A stretch of 64,000 nt of DNA, from the NCBI GenBank assembly GCA_905220665.1, contig CAJNAR010000160.1, positions 310,001 through 374,000 on the forward strand, in the 5' to 3' direction. The translations under genes were made by a program, and so were the position numbers. The DNA is from Albugo candida. Taxonomy: Eukaryota > Oomycota > Peronosporomycetes > Albuginales > Albuginaceae. The notes under the pieces are model-generated. The model saw nothing but the letters and a program-made list of their open reading frames with translations, had not been told where the DNA came from and made no database searches. Shown one piece after another: positions 1 through 12,511 of the stretch; position 1 is the first letter of the stretch; each line of letters opens with the position of its first letter.

Positions 1-39
1 ACTCTAAATAGGAAAAACGAAGAAAGCTGCAAGTTCCTT

Positions 40-1533
40 TATCTCAGATGCAGCAGGAAGAGGGGTTTACTTTTCCCGATCGATACGGACATGGGCCAGA
101 ACTTTTATAAAAGACGGGTCTCTGCCTCAGTCGAAGCAAGGGGAACACGCCAAGCGATCAAGTTTTCTTCAGGACGAGGACTGTATCATTATCCTGCAAC
201 AATTCCTCCGTGCAAATAAGTTCAATGTCGAAATTGCAACCTTGACAAAACACACGAATGAAGAAATCCTCCCCGAGTTAGGCTGCACTCCTTGCCCAAA
301 AATATCGGAATGAACGATGATGCGCTGGCTACAGTCCTCAGACATAACCTACCGCAAAGTTGCGAAGGGGATTTACATCGATGGTTATGAAAGAGAAGAT
401 GTTGTTGAGTATCACCAAAAGTTTCTGGCCAGATTAGATAAACTTGGTGCTCGCATGCCTGTTTTCCCTGCAAAAGATGATAATTTCGAGAAAGATTAAG
501 ATGATGTAATATGGCCAGCAGCGAGCATCCAGCCACTTCTTCTGGTGACCCTGATGAAAGTACGTTTGCTGCCAAGGATGGGTTGAAATGCCTTTGGATG
601 CCGGATGGAGAACAACCATTGCGCCAGAAAGGCCAAAGTAGATCCATTAATGTCAGTGACTTTCTTTCTCCAATCTCGGGACGCCTCGCCCTGGACAAAG
701 AGAAAAAAGAGCAGTTTCCGACGCAGCCAGAACAAGCATGTGCGCTCATGCACCCTGGAATTCAGCACGACGGATGGTGGGAGGCAACAGACCTCTACAA
801 CCAGGTGCTTGATCGAGCAATCCACATCTTTGACGCACAATTTCCAGGCCTGTAGGCTCTCTTTGCCTTTGACAATGCCACCAGCCATGCTGTATTTGCT
901 GATGATACGCTCTGTGCAAACCGCATGAACCTGGGCCCTGGTGGCAAACAACATCTGATGCGACAAACGACTTGGGTAAATGGAATCCACCAGGAATTGA
1001 TTTTTTCAGAAGATCATGCAATTGAAAAACTTCGTGGCAAGGCAAAGGGTATCAAACTTGTCCTGGAAGAACGAGAACTTTGGCGTGCAGGCCATACACT
1101 TGACTGTCGCATCAAAAGTCCTCCAACCGAACTGGACTGCTGTGCCAAAAAAATCATGGCAAATCAACCGGACTTTCTTCGCCAGAGATGCATGTTAGAA
1201 GAGCTTATTGTCGGTGCCGGCCACATGATAATATTTTATCCAAAATTTCATTCTGAACTCAACTTCATTGAGAACTTTTGGGGCTCTGCCAAGCGGTACG
1301 CACGGAAACACTGCAATTTTTCATGGAGTGGACGACAGGACGTGGTGCCAAAAGCAATGTATTCGGTCAGTTTGACCTCGATAAGGAACTACTATCAAAA
1401 ATCTCAGCGGTATACTGGATGTTTACCGCAAAGGGTAAGTGGTAAAGCTGCGGAGTATGCCGTCAAAAAGTACCGTTCTCACCGACGCGTACCAAATTCA
1501 ATCCTGATGGACATGAACTGCCTCACGGCTTAA
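40..1533 (+). pseudogene. DDE transposase pseudogene (IS630/Tc1-like type)
   Basis: A full-length but broken cut-and-paste transposase is readable across three frame segments. The N-terminal part (about 60-310) reads as the helix-turn-helix region with RSIRTWARTF and a run ending ILPELGCTP. Positions 317-499 carry YIDGYEREDVVEY. The stretch 511-855 carries DESTF, the first catalytic Asp region, and WMPDGEQPLRQKGQSRS. The part from 856 carries FDNATSH (second Asp), MNLGPGGKQ, and FYPKFHSELNFIENFWG with the catalytic Glu near 1275. Lesions seen are a stop at 310-312, a frameshift between 499 and about 560 next to DEST, and an in-frame TAG at 853-855. Family assignment is from remembered motif wording common in fungi and oomycetes. 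The 5' end may extend beyond the window, and no terminal inverted repeats were identified. It is not expected to be active. Confidence 0.8.
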
Positions 1534-4500
1534 TACTACATTAACGAGACCATACTTTCGGAGATGTTTCATAATTGATAACTTGTCATACATACTTAAT
1601 AAAAAAGGTCGTTCCCGATAGTATTATTTTATACAGGTTATTGATTTTCGGGCGGCCAAATATCGCTTGTCACATAGAAATATGGCCGAAATTGGCCGAC
1701 TTTCAAGGCCCTACTAGTCCAACAAAAATAAAGTTTCGAAAAATTGGCTTTCATTATCTTACAGCGTAGCGTATGTTCTTTAATATAATGAAATTTTTTT
1801 TTCTACATTAGATCGTTTGTGTGAAGAGAAAGAATTCTTGTCTACCGATTAAACGTGCTGGTTATAAGTGTCTTGCACTGTAATACGCTTCTTGGGGGGT
1901 AAGTAGTAGTTTGACGTTGATCGTGTGAATTCTTACCCAAGGATACTCCCGTCGTTTCAGTTAACCAGTCTACCACATGATTATTGTATAGGTGCTTACC
2001 ACTGGAGCCACAGCAAATGTCTTTGCACTTGCATTGCCCCATCTTTCTCGAGACACGGTTTTATGCCTGTGACAATGTCTTTGTAGGATTTATGTATTTT
2101 GCTGGCCATCCATTTCTCAAATTACAACACGCTGCGCTTTACATGCGGAACGGTCTCCTATTTTACAAACGATGTGAGGTAAATGTCGGCATTTTACAAG
2201 TTCCTTCGGTACATTACATTATGACAGCATTTGATGTTGCGGATTATGAATCCGGAATGGTATTATGAGTATGGCCTGACAGACTGTTGCAAGTTCGTTA
2301 TTGTCATTATTAATCGCTCATGACCCGAGTCAATAAAGCACTGAACTCCTCTAATGGTCTACTGCACTTTGTTAGAATTGTATTACTAGGACTGGCGAGT
2401 TCGTTCGGTCATGCAAGTTGACGACACTCAACAAGGAGGGTTGCACCGAAGATAGACCAAGCGAGCCACTGATTTGGGAAAATGGGATATCAGCATTATT
2501 CGATAGTACATTGGATAAAGTGACCGACTTAACGAGGTATGTGTGGACTTGATACGTTTTTTCTCGATATTTTTGCCATCTATGGGGTAGCCGTAAAACA
2601 TGCTTTCAACAGCATCTGTGAGTTGTACCTTCTTCAGCTCTACTGCCTCGTCTATAATGCTGTTCTGAAAAAGATTTTAATTACAAGGGAAAGTGCACCT
2701 CGACACACATTGAGAGACGATTGAGCTTTTTGCCCTCTTCAATTTTGATAAAAAAGTACGTTCCTCTACAACGGATTGACCTGCAATTGCGGATTTTGTG
2801 CTGCAATTGAAATAGTCAAAAGAACAAAAACAGCTGCAACAAAGTTGAAAGAGAGCATGTGTAAAGGTTTGGCTACTGAGGAGACTCAAGTTGTGATCCA
2901 ACTGATGAGTCAAAATTTCTCTGTTATAGGGCGTGAGAATTGCACATCCTTTGCATCCAGCTGCTATTACGTCTTTTCACACGACCTAATCGGGCAATCC
3001 GGTAAGTCATAATACGTGTGTCATATGAAGTGTCACCCATTTACAGTCCATTTGTCATTTAATCGATGGATCCAGAAGTGCGCGCAGAAGTACGTTCTGT
3101 GTCTAAGGGCTATACGTGAAGAAGACCGGAGACTTTATAGACTGTCTGTGCTCAAGATACTAAACAATCCCTATATCAAGTCCCAACAAAGCGTAAGAAA
3201 AATCTGTGTGAAGATTTCAGTTCCAAAACGATCGCATCCAAAAAATACTTTATCGACATCGCATCCATTCTATTTCAAGGCTGGAAAGAATAGAAGCGGC
3301 GGGCACAGTACGACTATGTGATTATGCGCGTAGCAGAACAGAATGGGAAATTGGACATTCAGCTACGCCTCCCTTCCGCCTGTCTTAGCCTTTCATGGCG
3401 TACTCGGAGCAAAGTTTTATATTACATCATCGGAAGAGGGGAAGAGATCATAAGTCCTCCGTATTGGTTTTGTATGAACAGTGTGCCTTGAAAGCACTTT
3501 GGAGTGATGTACAGTCTTGCTCATCGCTTGTTTTTCGAATGGACTTTTCTTCAATAGTTTGTGGTAACATATCAAGTTCAAATACTGGAATGTTTATAGC
3601 AGCGAGTACAAGAATTTCTGATGATCAAAATTTACAAGAAAAACGAAATCGCAAAGGAGAGCGAAGGTGCCCACCACAGTTCATGTGAGGAATTGTACTG
3701 TTACTGACACTTTTGCCTGTGCATAAATATATATACGTGGTCTGTTATGTTCGTAGACAATTGATCAAAGAAGAACAACTTGAGGGAACGACATTACTCG
3801 AGCTCGAACAAGTTTTGCTCAGATGAAGTATGTATTGAGTATTTAGAGCGCGTGGAAGGCATCCCATTTCAGCACGAATTGATCAGCTTCAGGGGTTTAC
3901 AAAGCAGTAATTTTGCTGTATCTTGTAACACCGAGAAGTCTTGATGCTGTGCAGACTTTGAATTAGATATGATAACTTCGCAGATTTGGTGAAATGCTGG
4001 ACGACTTAGACCACATGCTAGATTTATTAAATGGAGCCCAAGGTTCAATGTAGCTGCAGACTACGAGGAATGGACCAAAAGTATACCGAACGAGCTCTAG
4101 ATTCTGATGTTTCGTGTGATGTAATTCATATCATCTACACATGATCACATCCATCTGCAGTGTTTGCGCTCGAAACTACTTGAAGTTTCAGGCCTTTTGA
4201 ATCGTTTGGGGGACCTTGTTTAGGATAATCGCATTTTTATCCTCAGTCCAGACACAATTTCTTCATGATGTAAGTCCGATTTGCCAGCTGTTACTGACGC
4301 CTTGTGGAGTGCGTACCATTACGAAAAAGCTGCCGTGGTTACAGCATGCCGATTAATGCCGAGAGATAAAGAGGAGATACGCACGAAAGAGTGTTAGAAG
4401 GTAGGCGTTGGCAGATATATTCTGCGTCTTAAAATTCGTGCGGAGCGAAAGTTTTTAGACATTTGAAGATGAGTGGAGGCACTTTTAAGATTGATGTTAC
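1534..4500. other. Decayed unit DNA, no intact gene
   Basis: No convincing gene is seen in this stretch. The block 1980-2340 (plus) is a diverged copy of the sequence read on the minus strand at 22077-21740 and about 60930-60540. It shares words such as TGTCGGCATTTTA and a downstream GTTGCAAGT. The block 3020-3160 is a minus-strand remnant of the promoter module found upstream of the secreted-protein genes (compare 33480-33610). The region around 3180-3330 resembles 13050-13190. ORFs of 60-100 codons here lack start context, motifs and homology beyond these shared blocks, so I treat them as chance frames in decayed repeats. Confidence 0.5.
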
Positions 4501-5281
4501 TCATTTATTCTGCATACAGCTGTCAGCAATCAAACCAAGTTTAACAACACTAGAGATAGCGATAGTACGTAGAAAATCGATGCATATAAATTGATAGTAC
4601 TCACAGCTATCTTTCCATAAAATACATAAAGCTCGCTGACTGATGGAATACTCCCATTCAGGATCTTGCTGTATGGAGTGACACAAACTTTGCTATTTCG
4701 ATTCATAGGAGAAAGCTCATTCATACCTTGGGACTACAAGCACGCATTAATCCCATGTCTCAGGGCGAGATAATCGGTATATTGGAGTAACAGATCAGGC
4801 TGCTGTCGGTTAGGTTGCGGGTGAAAATACAGTCTTGATTCCATGTGGGAAGATCTTTCTATGCTTTGTTGCGCGTATCCGAATCCCCCAGAAATGTAGT
4901 TACCTGTTGATAAGATGAGACTGCTCTTTTGTGATAAACTAATCATTTTGTTGACCTCCTCAACGAGCTTTGCCGTGCAGTGATAGAGCGAGCTGATGTA
5001 GCTTTCTTTCACTCATTATCTTCATATACATCAAAATCTTATTTTCGCGGTACTCTGCATTCGGTCTGGTGCACTTTGTCTCGTCACTGTCTTTTCCACG
5101 CGTAGCCCGGTAATATTCTCGGAGCAGCGCAATTTTTTTCTGTGACAATGCAAGTAGTTGCACCGTTACTGAGAGACATCCTATCGGTTGATACGGAGCT
5201 TTCTAAACCAACAGATGATTCTTGAAGGATTAACACGGGAGAATTTGATCTCGTGATTCGTACATCCGTGTCACCAGTCAC
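4501..5281 (-). pseudogene. M2 module remnant (conserved ORF module, unknown)
   Basis: Read on the minus strand, this block is a diverged copy of the module best preserved at 31389-32160. The frame from 5281 reads TDVRITRSNSPVLILQESSVG and an SNGATTCIV stretch. These align with IEKTYSTVLILPESFVGSES and NDGAINCVV of the 31389 copy. Farther on, AEYRENKILMYMK (5163-4960 frame) and LVEEVNKM followed by SRLYF (5012-4734 frame) align with TEYHEDNVSMHMK and ALDKVNQI. The reading jumps between frames, so either introns or decay separates the pieces; shared sequence at the breaks does not settle which. Product and function are unknown. Confidence 0.45.
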
Positions 5282-5525
5282 ATGAATATGTCATATACAT
5301 CGAGTCGAAAACAGTATGGTTGTCTTGTATGGGCTATTCATACAATACTTTTTATCTCACCATTGAACGGGGTTCGCAATCTCCACATCCCGGTAGGCAC
5401 GTTAGCACATCGCGATCCCACCATAAAGCAACTTCACTAGTTCAATGGCTGTCATTATTCTGGTACACCGAAATATAAGATTGTTTCTAGTGTTGCGCCT
5501 CACGAATTAGCATTAGCAATGCTTA

Positions 5526-5533
5526 TGACGTCA
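5526..5533. promoter_or_regulatory. CRE/ATF-type palindrome TGACGTCA
   Basis: This is a perfect TGACGTCA octamer about 250 bp upstream of the M2 remnant that reads leftward from 5281. The same octamer sits at matching places before other M2 copies (15439, 31207, 54197) and in the large repeat (23353, 62552). TGACGTCA is the classical bZIP (CREB/ATF) site in eukaryotes; use of the site here is inferred. Confidence 0.35.
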
Positions 5534-5929
5534 GCACAGTTAGTAGCTAATTTTATCCAAATCAGTTGGCTAGCCAGATGGTCGATTGCTTTTTAAAGAA
5601 TAGAAGTAATTTTGTACTTGATGTCACGCTGCAAAGTCTGCATTTGCAAAAGTGTGAAGACTGCGTACGACATCTAACTACAGAGTTGGGAGAGATAACG
5701 AGTCAAATTGTAGGGTACTGGAGAAATCGAAGCAAATTGATTGAGCTGTGGATCAAACCGGGTAGAGGTGCACAACGTGTAGTACCACAGCTGTTTTTGC
5801 CGCATCTATATAGAGCCAGTACTCTCGTATTGCGTTTGTACAGCGCTGCGCAGTATAAAATATAATGCTTCCTACTATCGCATTCAGCGCGATGCATACG
5901 TCATTCTCTTTTGCAACAAGGATCGATCA

Positions 5930-6420
5930 CATGCGTGGTTGAAACTATGGTGGAGTAAGGTTCGTACATAAAGACCTAACACTTCGTCCTCCAAAAATTC
6001 TTTTCCAACCTAGATCTAGCCAAGTGTGACCTATTCTGGTGTTCATGCCCTTACATCAGACGCAATGATAACTTGATGTCTTCCAGTAGAGCCGCCAAGT
6101 AAAACGCTTCGATTTGTAAAACGAACGTTTGGCTGTGCAACTATGGTCGGCTATCACGTACAAGAGCCTCAGTCCGGTCAATTACAAGGCTCGGATTTTA
6201 GAGCGATAAAAAACTGCGCAAAGTATAATTTGATCAAACAGCATTTTGCCGGAGGTCTCATTCCATTTGAATCGGTAAATGTGAACTGAATTGTTGGAAG
6301 TTGTCCCTTATAGCAAGCGACATCTCTTAAATCAATCAGAGATTCTATCCACGAAAAAACAGGCATTTCGATGGATTGTCTGTTGGGAACGCTAGCCATT
6401 CCGATGTGACGCACTCTGAG
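5930..6420 (-). repeat. Diverged unit block downstream of secreted-protein gene
   Basis: This block is a minus-oriented relative of 11230-11470 and 15640-16205, and of the plus-oriented blocks 26090-26390 and 36050-36360. Shared landmarks are a word like TAGAGCGATAAAAAACTGCGCA (the rest of the unit has the same place as a GTGCGCAGTACT word on the other strand), a CAACTATGGTCG word and the AAGTGTGACCTATTCTG region. It lies between the secreted-protein gene at 7212-7745 and the M2 remnant, as in the plus-strand units. No coding potential is visible. Confidence 0.45.
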
Positions 6421-7211
6421 CTCTACGATGAGCGCTCTGGATATGAGTCACGGTGAGAACTACGACTTTCACGTGAATTCCTTCAAATTGAGATCTTCAT
6501 CCAGTTATTATTGGGAGCTTTGGCCCGTATCCAACCAAATGAAGCTGGTTTTTGTAATATGCGAATCTCGCTCAGTATTAAAGTCGCCCTCGTCGTCCAA
6601 AAGACAACATTCGTCTGTCAAATGACATCTTTGAGAACAAATAAAATCCTTGTATCTACGACTGGAAGCATCATGTGGTAGAAAATTCGGGTAAATGTCG
6701 TCACGTCCCGGTTTCGAGTTTCTCAACCTATCATTGTTGACACGCTTGATCAAAGTAGCACGCGACATTAACACCGATTTGGAAGTCGATTAAAACAGAT
6801 AGATGACCTGAGGTACTAAATGACTTGGATATACATTCACCATTACGAATCTGAGGCATTTGATTTATATAAGATACAGCAGCTTCTTTCCACTACTTTT
6901 CAAGTTTACCTCATTTGAACCAGGATCGCGAGATTACACTCGAAGATCAACAGGAAATCGAGATATGCGGTATCAAACCTTCTCGTCGTGTGCCTACTAG
7001 GATGTTCTTGCAAATACTGGTACAAGTCTGATTCAGACATAATGCTGCTAGCCCTACATAATACTAAAGATAGACCTTCCAATCACAAGGGTCCATCACT
7101 TTGGAGCCCTGCTGGTGTCAACAGAAGAAAAAAAGGAGACAACAATGTGACAAACTGTAAATGTATTGATGCAAAGCTTATCAGACGACCGGTCGCTCGT
7201 TTAATAACAAA

Positions 7212-7745
7212 CTATACTTTTTTAGTCGTGCAACCGTAAAGGATAAAACGAGAAAGTTCATAAAGAAAGTTAGGATGAGTGACCTTTTTTACACGGTTGA
7301 ACACTGTATCAAAGTCTTTCGACATGTACACTTTTGCTATCATGATACTGTAAACTTGATCAAAATACTTTTTCATCGACTTTTCATCTTGATCCTTGGG
7401 CCAACCTTTGAACATTTTTGATGCTGCTTCAGTGATTTGAAATATGTTTGAACTTGCGACAGCCTCAATACTGGGCGGTATGGATTCCGGTTTACGAAAA
7501 AAGTAAATAAGTATATTTTGGAGGATGGCTGAGCGTCTACTGTCGCAGTCTATGGCTCTGGATCCTCCCTCGCATTCTCGGAAGTATGTTTTTGTAGCGA
7601 AGTTACCTTTCGGGCACGAGCCATCTATATACCTCACGCTTCCAACATCAATTCCATTTGCAGTATTATGTCCTTCTATTGCAACCTTCGCATCTCCTAA
7701 AGATAAAATACCAAAAATGATAGTTAAGAAGTTGTAAGAGAACAT
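7212..7745 (-). CDS. Small secreted cysteine-patterned protein (effector-like)
   Basis: This is an intact intronless ORF of 177 codons. Residues 1-19 form a hydrophobic signal peptide (LTIIFGILSLGDA), so the mature protein has about 158 residues. Cysteines fall at 44, 58 and 67, followed by FF at 82-83, and a C-terminal LSRFILYGC places the last cysteine at 172. The protein at 51423-51944 has C44, C58, C67 and FF82-83 at exactly the same positions although the sequences are otherwise very different. There is no transmembrane segment after the signal. The ATG is chosen because it starts the signal peptide and sits at the standard distance from the conserved leader. It is the only intact member on the minus strand, and an M2 remnant lies downstream. 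Function is unknown; a secreted host-interaction role is inference. No RXLR motif is seen. Confidence 0.8.
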   Translation of the reverse strand: MFSYNFLTIIFGILSLGDAKVAIEGHNTANGIDVGSVRYIDGSCPKGNFATKTYFRECEGGSRAIDCDSRRSAILQNILIYFFRKPESIPPSIEAVASSNIFQITEAASKMFKGWPKDQDEKSMKKYFDQVYSIMIAKVYMSKDFDTVFNRVKKVTHPNFLYELSRFILYGCTTKKV

Positions 7746-8500
7746 GAGTTCCGTTGGTCTCTACTGGGTTGTTGGAAGCAATTGAGTTGAGAATCAAATT
7801 GATGTACTGAAATGTCTTTATGTATAGGGATGGGATTGAACACCTTTGCATTCACCTGTCATTACGTCATTTGAAGAACTATTCTTCCTATTGCGCTTCT
7901 TCGGGTTGTAGTATTCTTACATGTGTCAAATGTGTCCTAACCCTAGTATAAGTCGTGATTTGAACATGTAGTGTGCTATTCTGCACCACTATACTGATGT
8001 GCTATCGAGCGCCGGTTATAGCCGACTTTCAGGTATACATCAAGGCTGAGACATTTAGATGAACCGCTTGCTATGGTTATCCATCATATTGAAGAAAGCT
8101 TGTTATTTAGTGTTTTACGGAAAAATTCGTTTTGCTATCATCGAACCGGTCGAACCGAAGTGGGTCTCCCAAAAACAGGTGAGGAAGATACCGTCCTTGG
8201 ACCAATATTTGTATCTAGCCGATGCAACCGCAAATGGTTGCTGGAACCAAGTCTATAGATCTATTGGCTTATTCGTGAAGTCAAGCGAGACTTTGTCGAG
8301 CGTATGGTGCGTAAGATACTGGATAAAAGCTATGGATATCAATGCCAAAAAGCTGTGATGATGATCTTGTGTGGAGCGTTTCAGTTCCAACAAGATCGTA
8401 ATGTATATGTCCACTATGTTTGCATAATATCTTCGTTTCAGATTTATCGGTTGTCTGAAATATCTTCAAAAGATGTTGTAACGTAGTCAAGGAACTTGAA
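7746..8500 (-). promoter_or_regulatory. Conserved promoter module and leader, minus copy
   Basis: On the minus strand a TTTGATTCTCAACTCAATTG word (about 7799-7780) begins 54 bases before the ATG and matches the leader of the plus-strand genes. A TACTAGGGT word near 7940 matches the same word about 200 bases upstream of 24835. The segment around 8120-8170 carries the reverse of the TTCGACTGGTTCGATGATAA region at 24350. So the whole upstream module of several hundred bases is shared with the other family members. Confidence 0.6.
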
Positions 8501-10330
8501 AAATAAGTTAGGTTGCGCTCTGGGTTGGCTCAATACTTTTTGCATTGCCATATTGGAGATGAAACTCCTCTGATAGCGCGTACGCAGCGATTGCTGTCAT
8601 CAGCCACTCCCGCACTCATTATTACTATTTCGTCTGGAAGGGAGATTTTCAGTCCATGTGGTTTTATTTTCACACACACATAATCCTTTGACGACATCGC
8701 TTCCATTGTATGACTATCCGATAGTGCACATTGTAGAGTAGAAGGTGCCTTTGAACGCTCAGAAACCTTGGAAAAAGTAAGATATAGCATCGGGCTGTCT
8801 CATTAACTCTTGCTTTGCCATACTGAGGCTAGAAGGTATTCTAAAAGCTCTTGAGACAGAAATCACTCTAAAAAAAATCTCTTCTTTAGGCTAATTCTTC
8901 TTCGAGCGCATCTTAAGAAAAAAATTTCGGCGCCTATGCTTTGCTTTTTCTCCCGCGGTGTCTTTCATTTATCGATATCGCAAGCGCTAGGTTTCAATTA
9001 TCGCGCGTAGTCGAAAAAGTGGTCACATCAGCTGAACAGACTAGAGTCCAACATCAAAAGTTCAGCATGTGCATCTGCTATTTTACCTGACATTTGATTC
9101 GGGAAGCTATGACTGGCGATGGGAAATATTTATGCGTATATGTGTCTGTCTTGGACATTTGAAGAGTTGACAGCTCTTATATTTACTCAATTTTTGTACC
9201 TTGGTCATATATTCACATCAATCCGTCGAATCAGGGGCAGAAACAGAGCTTTGCCAGTCCTGTTAAACAAGCTCCTAAGCGATGACCTTCTCGCTCGTCG
9301 CTTCGTTTTCGAACTATACCTGCTTTGGCATGGTCAAAGGAAAAGTATGTGTATCCAAAGCGAGCATTGCTTTGATTCAGCCTTGCTTGAATGCAACAAG
9401 AGAAGCTGGATGGAATGAAACTATCTGAATTGGACCAATGATTAGTTTAAATGATGTGAAGCTATAACATTTCAGAGCGCGTGAGAAGCTAACCATTTTA
9501 GACCAAATGTGCACGCTCCAGCAAATTCAGGACAGCAGTACCTGCTCCTCATCTCAACGCAAAACAGATTTGACGAAATTGCAGGCCGGAAAAGAATTGA
9601 AAAATAAGTGAATAGCTCCATGACATTTGATGAAAAATTGGACGACCCAGACTTCATGAAATTTTCTCGGTGGAGATCACGACGTTTGTGGCAACATTAT
9701 ACCAAATGAGCTCCATAGTCGGATTCTCACTGTAAGTTGTCTCGTTGTGCCCTTTTCATAGTCACGATCTTTATCTGTCTCTGATGACATAAAAATAACA
9801 AAATCATTCAAATAGCTTGTCGTTTCAAAGAGTGTGATGCAGATTTTGTCTCGTCGGTGGTATCTATACTACCTGCTATTATCGTGTCCGTATATGATCA
9901 ACCACCGCGACAGTGCAGAAGGTAGATATTACTAACAGAGCTTCATTGGGATTCATCAGGATACTGATTAGTGTGTTGTCAAAATGAAGCAATAAAGCAT
10001 TTTTCTATTAGCGTAGATATCTATTCAGAAGCTTGATTAGTATGTTTGATGTTCAAATGACTTAAAAGCTCAAGAGCTTCACTTCTCTCATCTGTCATCG
10101 CGATTTGCGCTTCTTTGAGTGGATACCATTACAAGATGAGCTTCTGTGGTCCCAGTGTGATGCCCAATGCTGTGGAAGAGATACGCACGGGAATATGTAG
10201 CAAGTAAGAGGTGGTCAGATACATTCTACGTTTTGAGATTAAGAGAAAGGGAACAATTTCTATCGTTGTAATATCCAAGTTCAAAAATGGTTGCAAAGAA
10301 CGATATAAAGCTGTTGAGGAACCCACGATC
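8501..10330. other. Unit-derived DNA without a recognised gene
   Basis: No convincing gene is seen. The sequence near 9330-9420 resembles the opposite strand of 45140-45300 and 49970-50130 (a tract with TTGATTCA..GCCTTGCTTGAATG-like words). The segment near 9660-9720 carries the reverse of the GTCACAACGTCGTGAT word found at 32550 and 54690. These place the stretch in the spacer between units. ORFs at 9119-9418 and 8059-8358 have no signal, domain or conserved frame that I can support. Confidence 0.4.
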
Positions 10331-11235
10331 CTACACAGAAGTTTGATACATACAAATCGATAGTATAGACAGCCATCCCTCTATACCATCACACACAGCT
10401 CCTTGATGGATCAGAGATCCTGTTCCCTTCTGAACGCGCATAAAGTGACTCGCAACATTGATTCCTCGTTCCATAGAGAATGTTTCTGCATACCTTCGGA
10501 TTGAGACGTGCATAATTCTTGCGTGAGTCTGAATCAGATCGAGAAGATTGCCAGGATGGATATATGTGGGTGTCGCATAAATTTGGTTTGATTAAGGCAA
10601 AGTGATGGGCATAAGCTGTCTATCATTTCTTTAAGAAAGGAATTTGCGAACGAAGTAATCTCCAACGATGACATTTTTAAATCTTCGGAATTTGTAAAAG
10701 TATGTTCAAATAAGCTGAATGATTGTTGGTTACTATCGCTGAAGGGTACCATGTGTGAAATGATCGTGAATAAGGCAATCCTGTGAGCCTATGCTAAGCT
10801 TAATCTGGTTCCTTTGATATAAAGCTTAGTTGTCAATAAGATAAAGTACTCGTATGTGGTGAATGAACCCTCTAGTTGATCTCATCAACACGCTATTGGT
10901 ATATTATGTAAGCGTCTAACGTTGTGTACTTACCCTTTTCTGACTATCTTCATATGCATTCATACCTTGTCGTCGGATATTCAGTATTGGGTCTGCTGTA
11001 CTTGCTTTTGTCGCTGTCTTTTCCACGCAGATACAAGGTTTTGTCTCAATTCTTTATGACTCATGCAAGCAGCTCGACCATTATTAACAGTAAAGCGTAC
11101 CGGTTGATATGGAGCTTTGTGAAGCAACAAATGCCATCTGAAGAATTAGCACGGAAACATGAGATCTTTAGATCGTACATCAGTTCCCACACTCGCTTTC
11201 TGGTGCATGGAAAGTGTGCCTTTGCATATGTTGCA
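10330..11235 (-). pseudogene. Decayed M2 module copy
   Basis: On the minus strand the block from about 11200 to 11030 repeats the M2 core seen at 31440-31600, including words for GTGCTAATTCTTCA, AGCTCCATATCAACCGGTAC and TGGAAAAGACAG. The block near 10480-10330 repeats its 3' part, with a reading like MAVYTIDLYVSNFCVG. Frames are broken by several indels. It lies downstream of the secreted-protein pseudogene at 12512-13010, the same order as in the other units. Confidence 0.4.
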
Positions 11236-12060
11236 TAAGTCGGGTCAGCGAGCAGCGTGGTAGAACGCTTCGATTATCAGTAACACATTCGTGAAACATG
11301 GCGCAAACTAATTCAGCGGTGCAACTATGGTCGTGAATTACGTACAAAAGCGTTAGTCCAGTCAATTCCGATCATATATCAAGTCATCCAATTGTAATTA
11401 GACAACTTTTGGATCGTATAGCGATAAGAGTACCGCGCAAGGTGCGACACGATTTAAAGTTGTATAAGTGTAGGTCTTATCCCATTTGAAATGTTTGTTG
11501 GGAACCGAATTACTGAAAACTTCCCTTCCACCCCACATGATATAGATCAAATAGGTATTCTGTCTGCACAAAGACAGGTATTCCTGAGAATTGTCTTTAG
11601 ATATACAATTTCTTGCGGTGTCATAGCGATGCTGAAGGTAAAAGGTACCTTAATCGTTGGACGCTTCGTGTTGGACGGTTGAACGTTCCACTCGGCCATC
11701 ACGAAATATGTCGTATGCTCGATCTGCTTTACTATGCACATAACACTAGAATAACCTTTATGACCTTATGCTGTCTGCAGCTATTCTATGATTAACCATT
11801 CGAAATCCAGATTTCGAATCCAGCGATCCGGATGCAAATATGGTAGAACTTACGATATTCATGAAATTTTGATTGAAATGAACATTCCTATACTCTTTTG
11901 GGAGTCTCGACGATAAATGTAATCTTCGAAAATTAAGACAACCTCGTATCAATGCCGTCACGCAGCAATTTGTGGTACCTCCTTCAAAGTATCTACAATA
12001 TAAGGTCCTGGCCGCAAACTGTTGCAAGTTTGTGGATTCTCATATTGAAACCCGCATGAC
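11236..12060 (-). repeat. Diverged unit blocks
   Basis: The part 11790-12060 matches 29780-30160 in inverted orientation: both contain a GATACGAGGT / GATGCGAGGT word, a GATCAGAAG / CGAAGATTACA region, CATGAATATCGTA and TCTGGATTTC. The part 11230-11470 matches the inverted flank of the SINE at 15640-16205, including CAACTATGGTCGTGAATTA. These are noncoding links of the unit between a secreted-protein gene and M2. Confidence 0.45.
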
Positions 12061-12511
12061 TCGGGTCGATCTAGCGCGTTCTAATGATTCAAAGTAGAAG
12101 TTTTTATGATCTTCTCCACTTAAAGAAAATTGTATACATATTCGGTAAATTACTTCCTTCTTGCAAGCTGTTGATGCTACCGTGTCAGTCGTGTTATGCG
12201 GTATATCCCGTCGTCTTACGAGGTTGCGATGGCGAAAGCGCAATCAAGAGATTCAATCGCTACTTTTTCAGTAATGATCCTAATTGCGATCTATAAACGT
12301 TTAGTGTATGATAATGAAATATATGAAACAAACACAAAAATGCATCACTCTCGAGTTTTTTTTGGTTTTAAGTACCATTTGGCTCAAGACGACCTAATTG
12401 GAAGTATAAATCAAAAGAAGAAGAAAGGTAACCACGTTTGTTTAACGAAAAATGTATTAATGCACAAGATCATGAATGAATGATCGTTGATCGAGAGAAT
12501 TCTGTTGAATT

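Noticed and set aside
222..990. Minus-strand ORFs of 164-175 codons over the transposase
   Set aside because: They are antisense shadows; the plus strand carries the transposase motifs.
3016..3321. 101-codon plus-strand ORF
   Set aside because: It overlaps a minus-oriented promoter-module remnant and has no conserved frame.
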